In this document: positions 8,689-16,022 of the stretch, in pieces
Numbering within the stretch: the stretch's first letter is position 1
Layout of the letters: each line of letters opens with the position of its first letter
Source of the DNA: an uncultured Eubacteriales bacterium
GTDB taxonomy: Bacteria; Bacillota; Clostridia; Peptostreptococcales; Anaerovoracaceae
Direction: 5' to 3'
DNA length: 64,000 bases
Assembly (NCBI GenBank): GCA_900542565.1
Contig: UQOC01000003.1
Span: 1 to 64,000, forward strand
Position numbers and translations under genes: made by a program
The notes under the pieces: generated by a model
Told to the model about the DNA's origin: nothing
Database searches by the model: none
The model's input: only the letters and a program-made list of their open reading frames with translations

Positions 8689-8728
8689 CACAAAAACAGG
8701 GAAGCCTTTGGCGTCCCTGTTTTTGTGT
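8688..8728 (+). terminator. Terminator of tRNA-Thr
   Basis: A 15-bp perfect inverted repeat (8688-8702 with 8714-8728) contains CAGGGA/TCCCTG flanked by A5 and T5 runs. It starts within the tRNA CCA end. Confidence 0.85.
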
Positions 8729-8741
8729 GAATAGAATAAAA

Positions 8742-8890
8742 GGGAATCGAACCCGCAGGGCGCCGGCGAAGGGAGAAGGTTCGGTGGAGCTTCGAGCAGC
8801 CGGCGGTCCGAAGCAGAGCGGAGCGAGGCGAGGAAGCAGCCTGCAAGGCGAGAGGCGAAGCAGGCGGTCGCCCCTTCACTGGCTCCACAC
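8742..8890. repeat. GC-rich tRNA-derived element repeating the tRNA-Thr 3' end
   Basis: The segment after the tRNA terminator is far richer in GC than its neighbours and holds no credible gene. It begins with GGGAATCGAACCC (8742-8754), an inverted copy of the tRNA T-arm (8663-8675). It ends with CCCTTCACTGGCTCCACAC (8872-8890), which matches 8673-8691 in the tRNA at 18 of 19 bases. The middle is purine-rich with GGAGCGAGGCGAGGAAGC-like runs and a GCGCCGGCG/GCCGGCGG pairing. Duplicate tRNA ends resemble attachment-site scars or a tRNA-derived repeat; which one is unknown. Confidence 0.65.
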
Positions 8891-9097
8891 TTATCGGCTG
8901 CCTGTCTGTTTTTCTTTTTCCTTTTTTATTTCTGCTTCTTCATCTGCAGGTAATGGATGCCAGGCCGCAGGTTCTCTGCGGTGAGTAAAGATCTTCCTGA
9001 ACTTTGACAATATAGATTCGATAAAGTTGAACCATATATTGCCGAAAATAACTACGACAAGGAGAAGCAGAAAAAGTATTCCGATTTCTTTAATCAT
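8891..9097 (-). CDS. Small membrane protein of unknown function
   Basis: A 68-residue protein with one N-terminal membrane helix (about residues 5-27, ILFLLLLVVVIFGNIWF) and a charged, Lys/Glu-rich cytoplasmic tail. It starts 9 bases after the stop of the 9107-9592 gene on the same strand, suggesting co-transcription, but its ribosome site is weak. I do not recognise the family. Its 3' end abuts the tRNA-derived element. Confidence 0.55.
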   Translation of the reverse strand: MIKEIGILFLLLLVVVIFGNIWFNFIESILSKFRKIFTHRREPAAWHPLPADEEAEIKKEKEKQTGSR

Positions 9098-9106
9098 ATA
9101 TTCTTA

Positions 9107-9592
9107 TCATTTTGTCGCAAAGCGGTTCATGAAGAACTCGGTAAAAGCGGCCAGTTCTTCTTCCTGGGATACATAAACATACAGCTTTTCATCGTCCAGC
9201 CAGTCGTAAGCATTGATACCTATATAGCTCTTCTTGTCAGGATATATTATGAATGCATCGGTAGGGTATTTGTTCCGATAAGCCTTCAATATATCTTTGC
9301 GGCGGTAATAGACCGGGTCTCCGCAGCCTGAAAGGTCGGGAACGGTAGGCACGACTGCGATGGTCTGCTCAGCTTCGTTCCAGCCGACGATAAGGTTGCC
9401 TATTTTTGTTTTGCTGCCGTGGACGAAACCGTAATTGAACCAGCCCACATCTTCGGTGTATCCGAAGATCAGTCTGTAATCGGCACCGTTTTCAACCACC
9501 TGATCAAACAGCACGCGCATTTTCTGAGCGTTGGCGTTGCTCTTTTCCATGTCGATCTCAGGACCTTTAAAAAATTTTCCCAATAATCCCAT
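9107..9592 (-). CDS. Conserved hypothetical protein, 161 aa
   Basis: A soluble alpha/beta protein of unrecognised family starting MGLLGKFFKG. It has no signal peptide or membrane helix. Its middle (YRRKDILKAYRNKYPTDAF) is basic, and the C-terminus has an SQEEELAAFTEFF helix. The start follows GGAGG. The ribosome site and first codons closely resemble those of the 10478-10927 gene, suggesting a shared regulatory or evolutionary origin. A TetR gene lies between the two on the same strand. Confidence 0.7.
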   Translation of the reverse strand: MGLLGKFFKGPEIDMEKSNANAQKMRVLFDQVVENGADYRLIFGYTEDVGWFNYGFVHGSKTKIGNLIVGWNEAEQTIAVVPTVPDLSGCGDPVYYRRKDILKAYRNKYPTDAFIIYPDKKSYIGINAYDWLDDEKLYVYVSQEEELAAFTEFFMNRFATK

Positions 9593-9616
9593 AACTGATT
9601 CCTCCTAAATATATTT

Positions 9617-9634
9617 TAAGGTGTGGCCACCTTA
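9617..9634. promoter_or_regulatory. 18-bp inverted repeat upstream of the 9592 start
   Basis: TAAGGTG, a TGGC centre and CACCTTA form a perfect 7-bp inverted repeat 25 bases upstream of the minus-strand start at 9592. It lies around the probable transcription start and is a candidate operator. Confidence 0.4.
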
Positions 9635-9647
9635 TATAAACGATGAT

Positions 9648-9681
9648 AAATAAAAATAAAATTTAAAAATTGTATTTATTT
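9648..9681. promoter_or_regulatory. AT-rich site resembling one upstream of the TetR gene
   Basis: This 34-bp AT-only-like segment begins AAATAAAAATAAAATTTAAA and ends TTTATTT. It closely resembles 10391-10425, which lies just upstream of the TetR start. A regulator binding both would control itself and the genes at 9592-8891. Confidence 0.35.
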
Positions 9682-9687
9682 GCGGTG

Positions 9688-9740
9688 AAATAAAATCCGT
9701 CCTGGCGCTATGTATAGCGCATACCGGATGGATTTATTTT
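9688..9740. terminator. Nested hairpin, probable terminator of the TetR gene
   Basis: AAATAAAATCC can pair with GGATTTATTTT around a second hairpin with stem GCGCTA/TAGCGC. On the minus strand it follows the TetR stop directly and ends in a T-rich run. Confidence 0.6.
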
Positions 9741-9744
9741 GCGG

Positions 9745-10371
9745 TTATTTTGGACACGGCGGCTGCTCTTTTAACTTTTCGAGGGCGTCCACGATCCCCT
9801 TGATCTGAAAGTTTACCGTTTCATCAGCGGCTTCCGGAACAAGCAGAGGCAGGCTGTTTGGCACTGCTCTGCGCACCACCATTACAGTCAGGCACAGATT
9901 GGTGAACAGGGCGACTCTCTCGTCGTTGGCTTTGATACCGAAGTTTTCCAGGATCTGTCCAAAGAGGCGCAGCTGCTTTTGGCGGAAGATCTGGTAGTTT
10001 TTCTTAGAAAGATGTTTAAAGATATGCTGCTGTTCCTCGATGGTCAGCACAGCGATCCCGTGTTTTTCGCCATAGCAGCAGTCGTGCAGGAACTTGGTGA
10101 CAGCTTCACGCCAGCTGAGGGCGGGATCAGATGCCAACTGCCGTACATATGCAATGATCTTAGGCTGCTGCAGGTACAAGGTTTCGACGATAAGTTCCTC
10201 TTTTGTCTTGAAAAAAGAATAGAAGAATGTCCTCGATATACCTACTTTTTTGTATATCTGTTCAACGGTCGTATGCTGGATACCCTGCTTTGCCATAAGC
10301 TCCAGTGCTGTTTCAACAAGTTCGTTTCTGATACGGATCCTGTCCTCCTCAGAATAAGCTACTTTGGGCAT
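9745..10371 (-). CDS. TetR/AcrR family transcriptional regulator
   Basis: A 208-residue regulator with an N-terminal HTH (YKKVGISRTFFYSFFKTKEEL, about residues 38-58) and a helical effector domain. An upstream in-frame start at 10392 exists, but ATG 10371 has GGAG six bases before it and begins MPKVAYSEEDR, a normal family start. It lies between two genes sharing a similar 5' end, all on the minus strand, with AT-rich near-repeat sites upstream of itself and of the downstream pair. Ligand unknown. Confidence 0.88.
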   Translation of the reverse strand: MPKVAYSEEDRIRIRNELVETALELMAKQGIQHTTVEQIYKKVGISRTFFYSFFKTKEELIVETLYLQQPKIIAYVRQLASDPALSWREAVTKFLHDCCYGEKHGIAVLTIEEQQHIFKHLSKKNYQIFRQKQLRLFGQILENFGIKANDERVALFTNLCLTVMVVRRAVPNSLPLLVPEAADETVNFQIKGIVDALEKLKEQPPCPK

Positions 10372-10390
10372 TATATTACTCCTACCCCTC

Positions 10391-10425
10391 AAATAAAAAC
10401 AAAATATAAAATGTGATTTTATTTT
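10391..10425. promoter_or_regulatory. AT-rich site upstream of the TetR start
   Basis: This segment begins AAATAAAAACAAAATATAAA and ends TTTTATTTT, matching 9648-9681 in most positions. It sits immediately upstream of the regulator's ribosome site and could be an autoregulatory operator. Confidence 0.35.
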
Positions 10426-10477
10426 ACCCTACGAACCTCAAAAAGGCAAGAGGAAAGAAACACAAAACCTGGTATTT

Positions 10478-10927
10478 TCATCTTGCCTGTCTCACATGAT
10501 CCGGATAAAGGACCTGGTTATAGTATCCCATATGATCATTTTGATATATGCCGGCGATCAATTCTTTATCTATTTGGGAGCTGACATAATCTTCCCATCT
10601 TACATCCAGGTCGGAAGCAAAAATAATATAGCTGCCGCCTCCGAATGTGGCCGTTCCCAGAAAAACGATATTATCTCCAAAAGTTTTATTTATTTCCTGC
10701 AGAGCTTTTTCCTCCAGATCAGCCAGGCTCTCTAAAAAAGCTCTGTCTGGAAGATCGTCTGTTGTGCTGTCGCAGTAGCTTGCTTTGATATAGAAAGTGT
10801 TTTTGTAATCCTTATCAATATATTGAGTGTCTACCCTGACGCTCATTTTTTTAGTTCCGAGCATATCCTGATAGACCATCCATGTCTTTTTTTCGGGTTT
10901 CTTCTTAAAACTGCCGAATAATCCCAT
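10478..10927 (-). CDS. DUF695-like hypothetical protein
   Basis: A 149-residue soluble protein starting MGLFGSFKKKPEKKTW. The order of segments (WMVYQDML, then RVDTQYID, a SLADLEEKALQ helix, and FLGTATFGGGSYIIFA) suggests the DUF695 fold, seen as an uncharacterised small domain in many bacteria; this match is from memory and tentative. The start is behind AAGGAGGAACAG. Its 5' end is nearly the same as that of the 9107-9592 gene. Confidence 0.65.
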   Translation of the reverse strand: MGLFGSFKKKPEKKTWMVYQDMLGTKKMSVRVDTQYIDKDYKNTFYIKASYCDSTTDDLPDRAFLESLADLEEKALQEINKTFGDNIVFLGTATFGGGSYIIFASDLDVRWEDYVSSQIDKELIAGIYQNDHMGYYNQVLYPDHVRQAR

Positions 10928-11006
10928 AACTGTTCCTCCTTACAAAGTCCTGCTCAAACAAATCTACTATGGTCATAATATCATGAGATGTAAAAAAATA
11001 CAACGC

Positions 11007-11034
11007 TTGACAACGAGACGGGCGGGAGTATAAT
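11007..11034 (+). promoter_or_regulatory. Sigma-70-type promoter of the methyltransferase gene
   Basis: A consensus TTGACA and a consensus TATAAT are separated by 16 bases, ending 65 bases before the start at 11100. Confidence 0.75.
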
Positions 11035-11099
11035 TTTTACAAAGACCGGATCATCAGCCGGCGCATACGAGTTTAGCTGAGTTTATTTAGGAGAAAACA

Positions 11100-11630
11100 A
11101 TGTACAGGACATCTTACGATTCTCCGCTGGGCAAAATGTATATGTCCGGCGACGGAAAAGATCTGACGGGGCTCTGGTTTGAAGGCTCCAGGGATTCGAG
11201 CAAACACGGGCAGGACTTTGAAGATGGGGAGCTGCCTGTATTTGACAAGACGAAAAAATGGCTTGATATATATTTCAGCGGGAAAGATCCGGGATTTACG
11301 CCGGAATACAAGCTGGAGAACCTGACCGATTTCAGGCGGATGGTAGTAGAAGAGATGAAAAGCATACCTTATGGCCATACGGTCACATATAACGACATTG
11401 CAAGAAAGATCGCAGAGAAAAAGGGCCTGAAAAAAATGTCAGCTCAGGCTGTGGGCGGAGCCGTAGGGTGGAACCCTATCTGCATAATAATCCCGTGCCA
11501 CCGGGTGGTCGGCTCCAATGGCAGCCTCACGGGCTATGGCGGTGGGATACAGAATAAAGTCGGACTGCTGACTCTGGAGAAAAATGACATGAGCAGATTT
11601 ACAGTACCGACAAAGGGGACTGCTCTCTGA
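11100..11630 (+). CDS. ogt: Methylated-DNA--[protein]-cysteine S-methyltransferase
   Basis: A 176-residue suicide DNA repair protein that moves the alkyl group from O6-alkylguanine to its own cysteine. The active-site motif PCHRVVG is present with Cys133, preceded by the DNA-binding helix-turn-helix region that includes the conserved QAVGGAVGWNP. The N-terminal RNase-H-like domain is also there (YDSPLGKMYM). No AraC-type Ada domain is fused, so this is the Ogt/MGMT type. It is a single gene with its own strong promoter and AGGAG ribosome site. Confidence 0.93.
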   Translation: MYRTSYDSPLGKMYMSGDGKDLTGLWFEGSRDSSKHGQDFEDGELPVFDKTKKWLDIYFSGKDPGFTPEYKLENLTDFRRMVVEEMKSIPYGHTVTYNDIARKIAEKKGLKKMSAQAVGGAVGWNPICIIIPCHRVVGSNGSLTGYGGGIQNKVGLLTLEKNDMSRFTVPTKGTAL

Positions 11631-11658
11631 TCATGGCTGTCAGGCGGCCGGTTTGCCG

Positions 11659-12312
11659 TCAGCTCAGTCGATAATGGCCGATGATGTCATCGTGAGATTC
11701 CAATATATCTTCTTCATAAAACAACTGCATTGGGTGGGCGTGGTGTATCACAAAAGGTATACCGCGCCTGTTTCTGTTGTCAGAAACGATGCCTATGTGG
11801 TCAGAAAACACCACAATGTCGCCGCCCTGCCACTGGCCGATCTGGTTTATGTCGGTAGTCAGGGAGAGGGAGTTGCGGTTAAAATAAATATTGAGATTCC
11901 CGACTCTGCGAAAATCTATACTTTTATCTATGATTTCAATATCATATATGTCAGGATGGGACACGATATCCTCATTGACCAGCTCCATCAGGTCATAGCC
12001 GGCGCCCAGCGCACCGAAAGCTACCACATCGGTACATACTCCGTATTGGTCGTCAGGATATCCGCTGCCGTAATAAACGCTCTTATATCGGGGCCTTTGG
12101 GAAACATATTCCCTGGCACTCAGAAGTATGTCCGACTGGTCGTCGATCCCGTCGCCGTCCATATCTACAGTGCTCACATATGTATCTATTCCAAATGCCT
12201 GACCGCTGTACCTGGGATGAGGGAGGTAGTTGAAATGGTACAGCAGTGCGATGATGGCTGCAGCTGAGATCGCTGCCATTGCCAGCAAGATGCTTTTTCT
12301 TTTTCTATTCAT
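11659..12312 (-). CDS. DUF1287 domain protein, exported or membrane-anchored
   Basis: A 217-residue protein with an N-terminal membrane helix (residues 8-26) that serves as signal anchor. The DUF1287 region follows, with YGVCTDVV as the probable nucleophile Cys region and GDIVVFSDHIGIVSD as the probable His strand. The fold is related to NlpC/P60-like papain hydrolases, so a role at the cell wall is possible. It carries a Ca-binding-like DMDGDGIDD stretch before the catalytic part. It is convergent with the ogt gene. The exact substrate is unknown. Confidence 0.8.
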   Translation of the reverse strand: MNRKRKSILLAMAAISAAAIIALLYHFNYLPHPRYSGQAFGIDTYVSTVDMDGDGIDDQSDILLSAREYVSQRPRYKSVYYGSGYPDDQYGVCTDVVAFGALGAGYDLMELVNEDIVSHPDIYDIEIIDKSIDFRRVGNLNIYFNRNSLSLTTDINQIGQWQGGDIVVFSDHIGIVSDNRNRRGIPFVIHHAHPMQLFYEEDILESHDDIIGHYRLS

Positions 12313-12419
12313 GGCCTGCTCCTTGACAGACTGTGACCCCTGGTCTTTTAGCCTTCATACCGATTATATCATTTTAACAAAGGCGGGTCCATATGGCAGG
12401 TTAAAGTTAAGGTATGATA

Positions 12420-12448
12420 TTGATAGAAATCCCGATTTATACTATAAT
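12420..12448 (+). promoter_or_regulatory. Sigma-70-type promoter
   Basis: TTGATA and TATAAT are separated by exactly 17 bases, 27 bases before the start at 12475. It may also serve the sigma-54 activator gene downstream. Confidence 0.75.
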
Positions 12449-12474
12449 CTTAAAGTAAGATATAAGGAGAAAAA

Positions 12475-13071
12475 ATGGAGCTTGGATATTATCTGGTAGA
12501 CGGAGAATACGGATGGGATCAGGAAAAATTTACAGATCTCATAATGAAAAAGGGAGGCTGCGGGGCTGTTACAGCCTGCGACAGCTGCATATATTTCAGC
12601 AGATATCATGGTAAAAAGGAACTGTACCCCTTTGACCCTTGCAATGTGACACCTAAGGATTACAAGGCCTTTGCCAGGATAATGAAGCAATACCTCGGGC
12701 CCAGGTTCAGGGGAATAGACAGCCTGGATCTTTACCTGGATGGCATAAGAGGATATTTTAAGAGTGCAGGCTGCGATGATATAGATGCGGCAGGGTTTTC
12801 CGGACATGAACCGTATGAAAAAGCTGAAAAGACTCTGATGGATCAGATAAATTCCGGCTTTCCGGTTCCCTGTCTTACACTTATGCACAGGGACAGCCGG
12901 TTCAAAGATTTCACATGGCACTGGTTCATGCTGACCGGATATGAAAAGGCAAAAGATACATGTATGGTAAAAGCCGTAAGCTACGGCGAATGGATCTGGC
13001 TTGACTTCAAAGCCTTGTGGGATACCGGATACGATGAAAAAGGCGGTCTGATAATATTCAGGATCAGATGA
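12475..13071 (+). CDS. Papain-like (C39-type) domain protein, hypothetical
   Basis: A 198-residue soluble protein. An early GGCGAVTACDSC segment (about residues 27-38) and a late WHWFMLTGYE segment look like the nucleophile-Cys and His motifs of papain-fold peptidases. That places it tentatively with C39-like proteins of clostridia. There is no signal peptide. It starts behind AAGGAG with its own promoter, and the sigma-54 activator follows 32 bases later, so the two may be co-transcribed. The link to D-peptide metabolism is only by position. Confidence 0.65.
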   Translation: MELGYYLVDGEYGWDQEKFTDLIMKKGGCGAVTACDSCIYFSRYHGKKELYPFDPCNVTPKDYKAFARIMKQYLGPRFRGIDSLDLYLDGIRGYFKSAGCDDIDAAGFSGHEPYEKAEKTLMDQINSGFPVPCLTLMHRDSRFKDFTWHWFMLTGYEKAKDTCMVKAVSYGEWIWLDFKALWDTGYDEKGGLIIFRIR

Positions 13072-13103
13072 AAAGATGACTGGTGCTTTTTGAGGAGGAA
13101 TAG

Positions 13104-15095
13104 ATGAAGAAGATCGCGCTGATCTACAGGAACCGAGAAAATATGGAAGCCATCTACCACCTGGAAGAAGAGGTGGAAAGCATTTTCGGCAACTATGCGG
13201 ATATAGAAAACTATTATGCCAATGAACTGACAGAAAAGGACAGGATAAAAGCCGATGTGTATGTTCTTGTGGACAGGAGCGTACTTGCCAACCTCCGTAC
13301 CCACACGGCTTCATTTAAAAATATAGTGATCCTGACAAGGAGCATAAGTAAAGACAATCTGAAAAAGATAATGGAAATACCCAAGAATGAAGATGTGCTC
13401 ATTGTCAACGATGCTCTTGAAAGGACCATAGAGACAGCCTCAATGCTGTACGAACTGGGGATAGGACATCTTAATTTTATCGTGTATAACCCGGAGGAAG
13501 ACGACGGACGCTACAACGGCATAAAATTTGCCATCGTTCCCAACGAACCTCAGATGGTACCCGGATACATAGAAAATGTCATCAATGTCGGATACAGAAA
13601 GATAGGATTCGACACTATGGTAAGGATAAAAAACTCCCTCAACATAGAAGATGACGAACTGGAACTGAAACTGCTCCTTTACATATCTACTATCGTTGAA
13701 CCGCAGAACGATCTGAGCAACAGTTATGTGGGAAGTTTCCTCAGAAACAGCATGCTGAACGAATATCTCTATGACGCCCCTTCGGCGCTGATCCTCGTGA
13801 GCAATGACGGACAGATCATTTATGCCAACAGGAGGGCGCGGGATTTTTTCGAGAAAGACGGATCCGGACGGCGGACATATTATATCAGCGCCATAGACAG
13901 GGAACTCCTCAGGCTCATTGACGGCACAGGAGAGATTTCCAAAAAAGTTGTCGCGATAGCCGACAGTAACTATATACTTGATAAGGTCCCTCTGTGTATC
14001 AGCAATACACAGATAGGATATTATGTGACTCTCCAGGACGAGGTGGTCATAAAGGATATGGAGATCAGCCTCAACAAGAAACTGATAGAAAAGGGACTCT
14101 TTGCCAAATATACTTTCAATGATATCAAGCGGAGCTGTGAAGTGATGACGGAAACAGTCGAACTGGCAAAAAAGGCAGCTGTAACAGAATATACCATTCT
14201 GATAACCGGTGAAAGCGGCACAGGCAAAGAACTGTTTGCCCAATCCATACACAACTATTCCAACAGGAAAGATATGCCATTTATAGGAGTAAACTGCGCT
14301 GCGATACCGGAATCGCTGCTGGAATCCGAACTGTTCGGATATGAAGAGGGGGCGTTTACCGGAGCGAGCAAAAAAGGAAAGATCGGATATTTTGAACAGG
14401 CCAACCACGGCACCATATTTCTGGATGAGATAGGCGACATTTCGCCTAAGCTTCAGGCCAGGCTTCTCAGGGTGATACAGGAAAAACAGGTCATGCGCAT
14501 AGGAAGCGACCGTGTCATCAATGTGGATGTAAGGATAATAGCCGCCACCAACAGGGATTTAAAAAAAGAAGTTGAAAACGGCAATTTCAGGAGCGACCTG
14601 TATTACAGGCTGAATACATTGCAGATAATGGTGCCTCCTCTCAGGGAAAGAAAAGAGGATATATTGCTCCTGTTCAACGAATTTGTAAAAGCCGGCCATG
14701 TGAGGATGAGCCAGAAGGACAGGGATATGCTCCTTAATTACGGCTGGCCAGGAAATGTAAGGGAACTTGAAAACTGCGCCTTATATTACATGACTCTCGG
14801 AAAACTTCCGGAACAATTCCAGAACAAGGAATTGATGGGTACGGGCGAGACAGATGAAGATATACAGTCTAAGATAAGCGGTGAGATCCTTGAGATCCTT
14901 TTCAAGAAAAATTCCATCGGACACGGAACAGGAAGAATGTCGGTGCTGGAACTGCTCAGAAAAGAAGAATATGACATAAGCGATGTGCAGCTCAGGAGCA
15001 TCCTGGGCGGGCTTCAGGAGCAGGGGCTCATAACTATCGGCCGGGGGCGTCAGGGGATGAAGCTGACCGAAAAAGGAATGAAAGCCATAGGCTGA
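13104..15095 (+). CDS. Sigma-54-dependent transcriptional activator with winged-helix C-terminus
   Basis: A 663-residue enhancer-binding protein. Residues 1-210 look like a PrpR-type receiver/sensor region, about 220-330 is PAS-like (SALILVSNDGQIIYANRRA), and the AAA+ domain has Walker A GESGTGKE (about 370), the sigma-54 contact loop GAFTGA (416-421) and Walker B GTIFLDEIGD (from 436). The C-terminus is not the usual Fis helix-turn-helix; it reads like a winged helix (DVQLRSILGGLQEQGLITI). It lies directly upstream of a -24/-12 promoter and near two more, so it is the likely activator of the D-peptide genes 15158-22716. The ligand may be a D-amino acid or peptide. Confidence 0.9.
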   Translation: MKKIALIYRNRENMEAIYHLEEEVESIFGNYADIENYYANELTEKDRIKADVYVLVDRSVLANLRTHTASFKNIVILTRSISKDNLKKIMEIPKNEDVLIVNDALERTIETASMLYELGIGHLNFIVYNPEEDDGRYNGIKFAIVPNEPQMVPGYIENVINVGYRKIGFDTMVRIKNSLNIEDDELELKLLLYISTIVEPQNDLSNSYVGSFLRNSMLNEYLYDAPSALILVSNDGQIIYANRRARDFFEKDGSGRRTYYISAIDRELLRLIDGTGEISKKVVAIADSNYILDKVPLCISNTQIGYYVTLQDEVVIKDMEISLNKKLIEKGLFAKYTFNDIKRSCEVMTETVELAKKAAVTEYTILITGESGTGKELFAQSIHNYSNRKDMPFIGVNCAAIPESLLESELFGYEEGAFTGASKKGKIGYFEQANHGTIFLDEIGDISPKLQARLLRVIQEKQVMRIGSDRVINVDVRIIAATNRDLKKEVENGNFRSDLYYRLNTLQIMVPPLRERKEDILLLFNEFVKAGHVRMSQKDRDMLLNYGWPGNVRELENCALYYMTLGKLPEQFQNKELMGTGETDEDIQSKISGEILEILFKKNSIGHGTGRMSVLELLRKEEYDISDVQLRSILGGLQEQGLITIGRGRQGMKLTEKGMKAIG

Positions 15096-15100
15096 TCATG

Positions 15101-15116
15101 TGGCATGTTTTTTGCA
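15101..15116 (+). promoter_or_regulatory. Sigma-54 (-24/-12) promoter of the D-aminopeptidase gene
   Basis: TGGCATGTTTTTTGCA has GG and GC at the required ten-base separation, and only the sixth base differs from the TGGCACGRNNNTTGCW pattern (T for C). Transcription would start near 15127, ahead of ATG 15158. It begins five bases after the activator's stop. Confidence 0.85.
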
Positions 15117-15157
15117 TTATTTTATTATAAAAACATAACGAAAGGAAAGGTTGCAAG

Positions 15158-15958
15158 ATGAAAGTTTTTATCAGTGCTGACATCGAAGGCGTTACAGGAG
15201 TTACAACCTGGTGCGAGACTGAATATGGCGGAGAAGGTTATGAAGCGGCATGCCGTCAGATGACTTTGGAGGTAAAGGCCGCCTGCGAAGCTGCCATGGA
15301 ACTGGGCTATGAAGTGGCAGTAAAGGATGGTCATGGATCTGCCAGAAATATCGATATGTGGGGACTTCCTGAAGGCGTAGAGCTTATCAGAGGATGGAGA
15401 AGCTCACCGGAGACCATGATGGGAGGGCTGGACGGATCCTTTGACGCTGTTTTATATATAGGATATCATTCGCCTGAAGGGATGAATACCAGTCCAATGG
15501 CTCATACTACCGAACACGAGTGGTTCAATTGGGTAAAGATCAACGGTAAACTTGCCTCTGAATTTTCTCTGAACGCCCTGTATGCAGCAGATATGGGAGT
15601 TCCTTCTGTATTCCTTTCAGGGGACAAGGGAATATGCGACCATGCAAAAGACTATTATAAAGATATAGTTACCGTTGCCACCAAAGAGGGGACCGGAAAT
15701 TCCACCTGGAGCCTGCACCCGGCCACGAGCCTCAAGCTGATCAAAGAAGGCGTAAGAAAAGCACTTTCCCAGATAAAGCCGGTGGCCCCTCTGCTGGAAA
15801 AAGAATATCAGATGGATATTTATTTCAAAGAACATCAGAAAGCAAGGATGGCCTACTGGTATCCGGGAGCGCAGCTTCTTGAAAGCAATCTGGTAAGATA
15901 TACCGCCAAAGATGTAAACGATCTGATGGTGGCCAAAATGTTCATGACAGAAATTTAA
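15158..15958 (+). CDS. dppA: M55 family D-aminopeptidase (DppA-like)
   Basis: A 266-residue zinc peptidase of family M55, which removes N-terminal D-amino acids such as D-Ala from short peptides. The N-terminal ISADIEGVTGV supplies the metal-binding Asp/Glu, KDGHGSARN and IGYHSPEG further ligands, and the central HTTEHEW region matches the conserved His/Glu. No signal peptide, so it acts in the cytoplasm on imported peptides. It has its own sigma-54 promoter and a strong terminator, so it is a single-gene unit within the D-peptide island. Confidence 0.93.
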   Translation: MKVFISADIEGVTGVTTWCETEYGGEGYEAACRQMTLEVKAACEAAMELGYEVAVKDGHGSARNIDMWGLPEGVELIRGWRSSPETMMGGLDGSFDAVLYIGYHSPEGMNTSPMAHTTEHEWFNWVKINGKLASEFSLNALYAADMGVPSVFLSGDKGICDHAKDYYKDIVTVATKEGTGNSTWSLHPATSLKLIKEGVRKALSQIKPVAPLLEKEYQMDIYFKEHQKARMAYWYPGAQLLESNLVRYTAKDVNDLMVAKMFMTEI

Positions 15959-15963
15959 GAAAT

Positions 15964-16010
15964 AAAAAAAGGGAGAGATACCTATGGGAGAAACGGTATC
16001 TCTCTTTTTG
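15964..16010. terminator. Bidirectional terminator
   Basis: GAGAGATACC pairs with GGTATCTCTC, flanked by an A-run and TTTTT. It lies between the convergent D-aminopeptidase and class C hydrolase genes. Confidence 0.85.
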
Positions 16011-16022
16011 TTTATATTATTT

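Noticed and set aside
8625..8984. Open frames on both strands across tRNA-Thr and the following GC-rich element
   Set aside because: They translate the tRNA and its antisense (GNRTPNLLITNELLCH type), a well-known false protein. No ribosome site or protein-like composition.
11653..12267. 204-residue plus-strand frame opposite the DUF1287 gene
   Set aside because: The minus-strand product has a recognisable domain and signal anchor; the plus-strand one does not.
13440..14408. 322-residue minus-strand frame opposite the first sigma-54 activator
   Set aside because: It is the mirror of highly conserved AAA+ codons; no domain or start signal.
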